From positions 1 through 64,000 of the forward strand of contig JAJSAM010000005.1 of NCBI GenBank assembly GCA_024274785.1: 64,000 bases of DNA, given 5' to 3'. Made by a program: the position numbers and the translations under genes. Positions 60,623-64,000 of this stretch are shown piece by piece. Numbering within the stretch: position 1 is the first letter of the stretch; every line of letters starts with the position of its first letter. The notes under the pieces are model-generated. The model was not told the DNA's origin and searched no databases. It saw only the letters and a list, made by a program, of their open reading frames with translations. This stretch comes from Planctomycetota bacterium. Lineage in GTDB: Bacteria > Planctomycetota > JAJSAM01.

Positions 60623-62317
60623 ATGAAAACGAAGACCCGAAAGCAGGACGCGACGCGGCTCCAGGAACTGGCCCTCAAGATGGATGCGGCGGCCATGCGA
60701 ATGGTGCGGGGGCGGCCGGCCATCGATGTGGCGCTGGGGGAGATCTTCCTGCGAATGGCCGAGGGTGGGCACATCGATGAACTCTGCTTCTCGAAGAAGA
60801 CCGACTTCGCCAACGAGGCCCTGGGGATCCCGCCGCGGACCTTCTTCTCCCTGTCCGAACTCGCCTCGGGGCTTCGGGAGCGGCCTCTGCTCAAGCAGGC
60901 GGTGCTTTCCGGGGAAGTCTCGGCGGAGAAGGCCCGGACGGTGATGAAGCTTGCCGTGGGCGAGGACGAGGGCGCCTGGGTCGCTGCGGCGGTGGAGCTG
61001 ACCGGGAAGGACCTGAAGGAGGCGGTGAGGAAACGATCGGGGGCGGAGGAAGAGGGCGAGCCCTGGCGGATGAGGACGATTCGCTACCGCATGACCGTCG
61101 GGCAGCAGGACCGGCTGGACTACGCGCACTCGCTGGCGAAGGAGATCGTGGGCTACGACGCGCCGGGGTGGAAGCTGACCGAGGCGATCGCCAGGGAATG
61201 GCTGGCTCGGAGCCGGGTGGATGGAGGCGGGGTGGATGGGGGCGGTACGAAATCCGGGAACGTGAAAGAGCCGGTCTGGCTCGAGGAGATGACCAGGCGC
61301 AGCGATGAGGTCGCACGGCAACTGCGAGCGGTTTTCGAGGCCGGGGAGGTCGTCGAGCAGTCCTGCTGCGGGGTAACCGATGAGAACGCGCTCGGGCTGT
61401 TGGCACAGGCGAAGCGGCTGCTCGAGCGGCGGGAGCGGTTTGACGAGCCGCTGGGGCGGGTGCTCCTGGCGATCACGCGGGATCGGCTGTGGTGGTGGCT
61501 GGCATTCGACAGCTTCGGGGATTACTGCCGGGAGAGGTTGGGGATCTCCAGGAGCACCGCGCGGCAGCGGATCCGGCTGGAGCGGCGGCTGGTGAAGCTG
61601 CCGGCGCTGCGGGAGGCGATGAAGGCCGGCCGGATCACCTACAGCAAAGCGCTGCTGATCTCCCGGGATGCCACGCCGCTCGACGTCGACCAGCGAATCC
61701 GGGAGGCTGCGTCCACCACCTGGCAGCAGGTGAACGAGCGGGCGGAGCGGGAAGAGCGGGAGGCGGAGCGGGCGAACGAGGAGATCGAGGTCGAAGGGCC
61801 CGAGCCGTCCGTGGACGTGGTGACCAGGGCGGTGCGCGATGCCCGGCGGCAGATTCTCGCACTCGGCGAGGAGAAGGTGACCGAGGGAGAGGCCATGGCG
61901 CACATCGCGGACCACTTCGTAAAGGTCTACGAGGTGCCGCTCGGCCGGGCGGAGTGGCGGAACGAGTGGCAGAAGAGTGTTCTGGTACGCCACGGGGGGC
62001 TTTGCGCGGTGCCGGGGTGTACCCGTGCGGCGCGGGACAACCATCACATCACGTTCCGGTCGAAGAATGGACCAGACGAGCCATTCAACTGCCTGGCCGT
62101 GTGCTGGTGTCACCATAAAAGATGTATTCACAAAGGGTTATTGCTCGTTCGTGGTCGTGGCGGGGAGTACCTGGTCTGGAAGTTCGTGGATGCCACGCTG
62201 ACCCCCTGGGCGGAGTTCGTGACCGTCGGGGATGACGACGTGCGCGTGGTGGGTGTGGGGCTGGACGGTGTGGGTACTGATGCGGTGGATCGGGCGGTGC
62301 CGTTCGCGATGGCCTGA
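60623..62317 (+). CDS. HNH endonuclease domain protein with duplicated helical domain
   Basis: A 564-residue protein. The C-terminal HNH module has CAVPGCTRAARDNHHITFRS, NCLAVCWCHHKRCIH, with two Cys pairs around the HNH residues. The N-terminal 450 residues are helical and contain two related stretches: ALGIPPRTFFSLSELASGLR...GEVSAEKARTVM (about 68-110) and RLGISRSTARQRIRLERRLV...GRITYSKALLISR (about 305-350). They resemble duplicated DUF222-type units. Such DUF222-HNH proteins are abundant in some bacteria; role unclear (defence, selfish element, or recombination). It sits beside the DISARM remnant on the opposite strand. Confidence 0.8.
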   Translation: MKTKTRKQDATRLQELALKMDAAAMRMVRGRPAIDVALGEIFLRMAEGGHIDELCFSKKTDFANEALGIPPRTFFSLSELASGLRERPLLKQAVLSGEVSAEKARTVMKLAVGEDEGAWVAAAVELTGKDLKEAVRKRSGAEEEGEPWRMRTIRYRMTVGQQDRLDYAHSLAKEIVGYDAPGWKLTEAIAREWLARSRVDGGGVDGGGTKSGNVKEPVWLEEMTRRSDEVARQLRAVFEAGEVVEQSCCGVTDENALGLLAQAKRLLERRERFDEPLGRVLLAITRDRLWWWLAFDSFGDYCRERLGISRSTARQRIRLERRLVKLPALREAMKAGRITYSKALLISRDATPLDVDQRIREAASTTWQQVNERAEREEREAERANEEIEVEGPEPSVDVVTRAVRDARRQILALGEEKVTEGEAMAHIADHFVKVYEVPLGRAEWRNEWQKSVLVRHGGLCAVPGCTRAARDNHHITFRSKNGPDEPFNCLAVCWCHHKRCIHKGLLLVRGRGGEYLVWKFVDATLTPWAEFVTVGDDDVRVVGVGLDGVGTDAVDRAVPFAMA

Positions 62318-62511
62318 GATGACCTGAAGTTCCTGTTCTTTGACAAGTGAATCCAGGAAATGAAGGATCCGGCCCGGCTCGAGGTGGGCGGGAGGGGAGG
62401 GAGATCTCTCTGAACGCTCGCCTCTGCGGCCGGCCTGGTGTCGGCGCAGATGTCTGCACAAGAGTCCTGGACATCAGGCAGCAGGCATCGTCGTGGTCCG
62501 CGAAGGGATGC

Positions 62512-64000
62512 TCAGCGCGGCTCGTCCTTCCGTTGATGGCGCGCGAAGAACTCCCAGATGAGGCTGGTGGCGTCGAGGGCGTCGGAGTTCGGGCCGGCGA
62601 TCCACCGGGGCAGGCGGGAAGTGCCGCCGGGCCAGTAGTGGCCGAGGCCCTGTACGGTCACGAGGATGACCTCTTCGCTTCCTCCCTCCGGACCGAGGGC
62701 GACCTGCCTCACGCCGCTCCGGTCGGAGAGCACGTGTTCCTCGACCAGTCCGCCATCGGGTTGTGCCCAGCGCCGGATCATCTCTCGAACCGGTGGTTTG
62801 TTCCCGTAGCTCTTGCGGCCGAGCCGGATTTCGCCGCCCGAAAGGGGGTTCAGGGGATCGACGGTCCCGGTGATGTAGAGGAGAGCCGGGGGAGAGGCGG
62901 CGGGCTCGGTGGTGGTGGGTTCGGTGGTTGCGGGCTCGGTGCTGGTAGGGTCGGTGCTGGTAGGGTCGGTGGTTGCGGTCCAATCCGTGCCGGCAACCGG
63001 GGCGATGGCCGCGAACCGGGACGAGAGCTCCCGTCCCAGGCGGAACGTCATCGACGCGCCGTTGGAGAACCCGGTGACGTAGATGCGCCGCCGGTCGATC
63101 TCGAACCGGGATTCGAGGTCCTTGATCATCCGGCGGACGAACGCGATGTCGTCGATACCCCGTTGAACGGCGCCGATTCCTCCCCGCTGCGAGCCGTCGT
63201 TCCAGGTTTGCGGATTGCCGGCGAAGCGGGCCGGACGGGTCGGATCGGGCCGGGTTCCTTCGGGAAAGACCGCGAGAAAACCCTCCGCGTCCGCCTTCTC
63301 GGTCCAGTTTGTCCCCTCTCTCGTGATGCTCGCCGAGCCACCGCCGCCGTGGAAGATGAGCACTACCGCCCGCGGCGTCTTCCCGATCCCGGTGTTCCCG
63401 ACTCCGTCCGGCGGGACGTGTACGTGGTAGGTCCGCTCGAGACCGCCCGCCTCGATCTTGAACGTGTGGAGGCCCGGTCTTGCGGGGGTTGGCTTTGCGG
63501 GGAGGCCTGGTGTGGTGAGAATCGGAACGACGAGGCGGCTGGCGTGGTCCGGACCGAGGCGGAGGGTGTTGCGGGCCTTTTGCGGGTTGACGTCGAAGCG
63601 CGGGTAGTTCGAGGAGCCGATCACCAGCATGATCCGATGCCCCGGCTGGAACGCGATCGCCGTCGGAGTGAGTTCGACGGCGACCTGGTGGACCTGGCCG
63701 GGGGTCAGGGTCAGGGGTCTGCTCACCGACTGGCGGAAGGAGAGCCGGAGGATGCCGTCGGCCACCAGGATCACGCGACCGTCGGGGTGAACGTCCGCCA
63801 GCCAGAGGGCGATGTCGGTGTCCTCCTGATCCGAGCGGATGTGGAGGATGGCGTTCGCCCGCCCCGCGACGACCAGTTCGCTCGTGAGCACCGGAGTGAC
63901 GAAACGCAGGATGTCGGGGCGATCGAGGATCGGTGAGAGGTCGAGCGGGCCGGCCTTCGTCTTCGTCCACTTGAGTTCGAGGATGGACACTCCACCGGTC
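62512..64000 (-). CDS. CocE/PepX C-terminal domain joined to PHB depolymerase/LpqC-like esterase (5' end outside window)
   Basis: The frame is open to the window edge, so the N-terminus is missing. The visible first 130 residues resemble the PepX_C jelly-roll of X-Pro peptidase/CocE hydrolases (VLTSELVVAGRANAILHIRS, VTPGQVHQV-like PGQVHQVAVELTPTA, FQPGHRIMLVIGSSNYPRFD). A second domain is an alpha/beta hydrolase of the PHB-depolymerase/feruloyl-esterase family: VVLIFHGGGGSASI, nucleophile in VTGFSNGASMTFRLG, and His in GLGHYWPGG. A Thr/Pro repeat linker (TDPTSTDPTSTEPATTEP) encoded by 15-base tandem units at 62902-62978 is inserted in the hydrolase. Likely secreted; substrate unknown. Confidence 0.75.
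   Translation of the reverse strand, partial: TGGVSILELKWTKTKAGPLDLSPILDRPDILRFVTPVLTSELVVAGRANAILHIRSDQEDTDIALWLADVHPDGRVILVADGILRLSFRQSVSRPLTLTPGQVHQVAVELTPTAIAFQPGHRIMLVIGSSNYPRFDVNPQKARNTLRLGPDHASRLVVPILTTPGLPAKPTPARPGLHTFKIEAGGLERTYHVHVPPDGVGNTGIGKTPRAVVLIFHGGGGSASITREGTNWTEKADAEGFLAVFPEGTRPDPTRPARFAGNPQTWNDGSQRGGIGAVQRGIDDIAFVRRMIKDLESRFEIDRRRIYVTGFSNGASMTFRLGRELSSRFAAIAPVAGTDWTATTDPTSTDPTSTEPATTEPTTTEPAASPPALLYITGTVDPLNPLSGGEIRLGRKSYGNKPPVREMIRRWAQPDGGLVEEHVLSDRSGVRQVALGPEGGSEEVILVTVQGLGHYWPGGTSRLPRWIAGPNSDALDATSLIWEFFARHQRKDEPR

Overview
This is a GC-rich (about two thirds G+C by eye), densely coded chromosomal segment from a Gram-negative bacterium. The Gram-negative cell plan is inferred from Kdo/LPS genes (kdsD, kdsC, an LptC/LptA-like protein), PlsC, TatA and System I cytochrome c maturation (ccmEFH-I-ABCD). 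It also has bacillithiol genes (bshC, bshB1, bshA), an MglA-type GTPase, FHA and sigma54-activator regulators, a secreted alpha-2-macroglobulin-like protein and several GATase-like fusion proteins. That mix fits Planctomycetota, Myxococcota or Acidobacteriota-like lineages. I cannot fix the phylum from sequence alone. No rRNA, tRNA or CRISPR array was seen.

Layout. 1-12.8 kb: A2M fragment, Nudix hydrolase, a short PII-like protein followed by yqeC and xdhC (molybdenum hydroxylase accessories), a small membrane protein, a TPR protein plus plsC, a peptidase-MA-like protein, an FHA/membrane protein, and a two-gene unit with a catalytically degenerate PIG-L-like fusion. 12.8-19.5 kb: FkbM methyltransferase, a small zinc ribbon, a MITE-like element abutting fmt, a thioredoxin-like TPR protein, a YVTN beta-propeller lipoprotein and scpA. 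19.6-22.4 kb: histidine kinase and NtrC-type regulator. 23.0-29.1 kb: the ccm operon. 29.3-31.9 kb: a second kinase/NtrC pair. 32.0-36.6 kb: kdsD-kdsC-lptCA and tatA. 36.7-43.7 kb: MshEN protein, gyrB (with an in-frame amber codon), dciA, dnaN, dnaA and a probable replication origin. 43.7-48.8 kb: cysteine desulfurase, amidinotransferase, a small multidrug-resistance (SMR)-like transporter and an MglA-GAF-histidine kinase fusion. 49.1-54.1 kb: pyrF, a methyltransferase and the three bacillithiol genes. 54.3-64 kb: an M14/BPL_N fusion, a heavily deleted DISARM defence locus (drmD-drmA-drmB-drmC remnants), a large HNH endonuclease and an esterase fusion running off the end.

The most notable items are the collapsed DISARM locus, the MglA-kinase fusion, the amber codon inside gyrB, the Cys-type CcmE, the dead PIG-L fusion, the single-chain LptC/LptA-like protein, and an unnamed intergenic repeat family with conserved hairpins (three long copies and several partial ones). 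GC-rich sequence produces many long antisense open frames; these were left out.
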